NCBI GenBank assembly: GCA_963728895.1
Contig: CAVSLM010000002.1
Span: 186,001-250,000, forward strand
Direction of reading: 5' to 3'
Length of the DNA stretch: 64,000 nt
Origin: CAVSLM01 sp963728895
Lineage (GTDB): Bacteria > Pseudomonadota > Gammaproteobacteria > JBBQDK01
Each line of letters begins with the position of its first letter. Positions within the stretch are counted from its first letter, which is position 1. Both the position numbers and the translations under genes were made by a program. The notes below the pieces were generated by a model, which saw nothing but the letters and a program-made list of their open reading frames with translations, made no database searches and had not been told where the DNA came from. Shown here piece by piece: positions 62,607-64,000 of this stretch.

Positions 62607-63262
62607 GAGCGGTTTTCATCGGAGCGGGTTCGATCGCGGTCATGGCGGCGCGCATTCTGATCGGGCGCGGCCACGAGGTGGTGCTGATCGAGCGCGACCG
62701 CAAGCGCATCGAAGCACTCGGCGAAGAGCTCGACTGCGGCTTCCTGCACGGCGACGGCAGTAAGCCGGCAATCCTGCGTGAAGCCGACCCCGGCCACACC
62801 GACGTGCTGTTCTGTATTTCCAGCAACGATCAGGCGAACATCATCGCCAGCCTCATCGCACGGTCGCAGGGCTTCGCGCGGGTAGTGACCAAGATCGAGG
62901 ATCCGGAGTTCGAGCACATCTGCATCGAGCTGGGACTGGACAGCACCATCATCCCCGCGCGCACCATCGGGCGTTTTCTGGCGGACATGGTGGAAGGCCA
63001 GGATCCCCTCGAGCTCTCGACCATGATCAGGGACGAGGCCTGGGCGTTCTCGTTCGTCGCCCGCAGCGAGGACGAAAAGCCGGTGGAAGAGCTGGAGCTG
63101 CCCGAAAGCACCCGGGTGGTGTGCCTGTACCGGGACAATCGCCTGATCGTGCCCGGCGAAGACACATCGCTGGTGGCGAAGGACGAGGTCGTCCTGATCA
63201 CCAACCGCAAGCACCTGCGCGAGCTGCGCGAGCGCTGGGGCGCGCCGGGCGGCGGGCTCTAG
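62603..63262 (+). CDS. TrkA-like RCK protein, potassium uptake regulator
   Basis: A 219-residue single RCK unit, half the size of classical TrkA and like KtrA/CeoB types. RCK-N has VFIGAGSIAVMAARILIGRG (here GAGSIA rather than GxGxxG) and FCISSNDQANIIASLIARSQ; RCK-C has ELPESTRVVCLYRDNRLIVP and LVAKDEVVLITNRKHL. It would gate TrkH in response to nucleotides. The TAG stop is shared with the end of a dispersed-repeat fragment. Confidence 0.9.
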   Translation: MRAVFIGAGSIAVMAARILIGRGHEVVLIERDRKRIEALGEELDCGFLHGDGSKPAILREADPGHTDVLFCISSNDQANIIASLIARSQGFARVVTKIEDPEFEHICIELGLDSTIIPARTIGRFLADMVEGQDPLELSTMIRDEAWAFSFVARSEDEKPVEELELPESTRVVCLYRDNRLIVPGEDTSLVAKDEVVLITNRKHLRELRERWGAPGGGL

Positions 63263-63277
63263 CCCGGAAATCTCACG
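63260..63277 (+). repeat. Terminal fragment of the dispersed element
   Basis: TAGCCCGGAAATCTCACG repeats the left end of the full element. Its first three bases are the stop codon of the TrkA-like gene. The rest of the element is not present. Confidence 0.65.
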
Positions 63278-63375
63278 GGGCCGCGCAAGGCATCCAGCCA
63301 TAGCGGTCTGGGAACTTCTGTCGATTCGCAATGTGCTGACGGCGTGAGCGGTGAGATGCCTGGCCCGGTGCAGAG

Positions 63376-63507
63376 CTAGTGGATCAGCCCCACGATCCCG
63401 ATGATGATCAGGTACACGGCGACGATGTAGTTGAGCAGCCGGGGCACGAGCAGGATGAGCACCCCTGCAATGAGCGCCACGATGGGTTGCACCACGATGA
63501 TGTCCAT
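63376..63507 (-). CDS. DUF3096 small membrane protein
   Basis: A 43-residue protein, MDIIVVQPIVALIAGVLILL followed by VPRLLNYIVAVYLIIIGIVG, matching DUF3096: two short hydrophobic segments around PRLLNY. AGAGAAGGACC precedes the ATG at good spacing; the frame is open upstream but not conserved. Function unknown, inner membrane. Confidence 0.75.
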   Translation of the reverse strand: MDIIVVQPIVALIAGVLILLVPRLLNYIVAVYLIIIGIVGLIH

Positions 63508-63679
63508 GGTCCTTCTCTCTGGAATGGATGCACGCGCCAGCCGCGTGGCGGGCGGCGGCCCCGGCGCATTCTGCACGGCGCCCCGGAAAGCCTTACCTCG
63601 CAGTGTAGCCCGACGACCGGTTGCATGCAGGGCGCCGCGACCCGATGCCCGGCGCCCCGGTGCCGGCGCGCAAAGCGCG

Positions 63680-64000
63680 TCAGGGCAGACTGGCTGTGTA
63701 GCCGAGCGAGATAAAGTACCCCGGGGAAGTGGTGAACACCGGGGCATGGGAATCGTGCCACTCCATTCCACTCTCCACCTCCAGCTTCCAGCGTTCGGAG
63801 CGCTGGCGGCTGAGGCGCAACGAGGGCTTGTACAGCGTCGCCTGCTCCGGGCCCTGCACCGCGTGCTCGACCCGCATGCGCGGGTTGGCGCGCCAGCCGT
63901 GGCGAAGCGGATAGATGCTCGTCATGGTGAGCGCCGTGGAGTCGCTGCTGCGGCCGTTGCGATAACGCACCCCGATGGTGGAAACGTCTTCCTGCCCCCA
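63680..64000 (-). CDS. C-terminal part of a beta-barrel-like outer membrane protein, partial
   Basis: The frame enters from beyond base 64000 and ends at 63680. Visible are about 106 residues with alternating hydrophobic and polar positions and aromatic strand ends (STIGVRYRNGRSSDST, LYKPSLRLSRQRSERWKLEV, PGYFISLGYTASLP). This pattern fits the last strands of an outer-membrane barrel or a large repeat protein of the surface. Too little is present to name a family. Confidence 0.5.
   Translation of the reverse strand, partial: WGQEDVSTIGVRYRNGRSSDSTALTMTSIYPLRHGWRANPRMRVEHAVQGPEQATLYKPSLRLSRQRSERWKLEVESGMEWHDSHAPVFTTSPGYFISLGYTASLP

Overview
The window is high-GC chromosomal DNA of a proteobacterium, most likely a gammaproteobacterium. 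It carries pst remnants of the long-PstC/long-PstA type known from Pseudomonas and relatives, a phoB-phoR pair, an egtBCD set, olsBA ornithine-lipid genes and a RimK-type/GNAT-C39 pair. No rRNA, tRNA, CRISPR array or insertion sequence with a transposase was seen.

Left end (0-8.6 kb): three minus-strand genes (asparagine-synthetase-like N-terminus, BON lipoprotein, hydantoinase B) are all broken by small frameshifts. Next come a 25-residue membrane peptide gene, a PuuD-like membrane protein, argD-argF-ppk, and two tandem DUF4399 genes.

Centre-left (9-29 kb): this is the most unusual part. Four small plus-strand genes (14.5-16.6 kb) encode peptides with one shared leader ending in GG. Two of them have near-perfect sigma-54 promoters. 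Facing them is a minus-strand cluster: NodT/TolC-like outer-membrane factor, a large double-FHA membrane protein, HlyD-type adaptor, parvulin-type foldase, a C39-peptidase ABC exporter with two N-terminal cyclic-nucleotide-binding domains, and a sigma-54 activator with an intact GAFTGA loop. A Hanks-type Ser/Thr kinase with a DUF4384 tail, two PP2C phosphatases and a caspase-SH3-SUMF1 protein flank it. I read this as a type-I-like peptide maturation and export system controlled by Ser/Thr phosphorylation and sigma-54. A MacB-like efflux set (29.2-33.7 kb) follows upstream on the same strand.

Phosphate region (33.8-46.2 kb): ppx/gppA, a CHAD protein, phoU, then a pst operon in which pstB, pstC/pstA and pstS survive only as internally deleted fragments. 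A RimK-type ATP-grasp gene and a GNAT/C39-peptidase gene lie between the pst fragments. phoR and phoB look intact. The phoB-olsB intergenic region has one Pho box facing each way, so phosphate-free ornithine lipid synthesis (olsBA) should be PhoB-controlled.

Right end (46-64 kb): ergothioneine genes egtD and egtCB, a CPA2 antiporter, an AGCS symporter whose frame runs into an FKBP gene, nadC, an OLD-like ATPase, a DsrC-like protein without its C-terminal cysteine, PilZ, MFS and histone-deacetylase-like genes, a trkH-trkA potassium uptake pair, a DUF3096 peptide and a partial gene.

A dispersed element of about 256 bp with terminal inverted repeats occurs twice in full (15.8 and 36.8 kb) and several times as fragments, repeatedly touching stop codons. 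Single-base frameshifts recur in the window, so sequencing or assembly error must be excluded before calling any of these genes dead.
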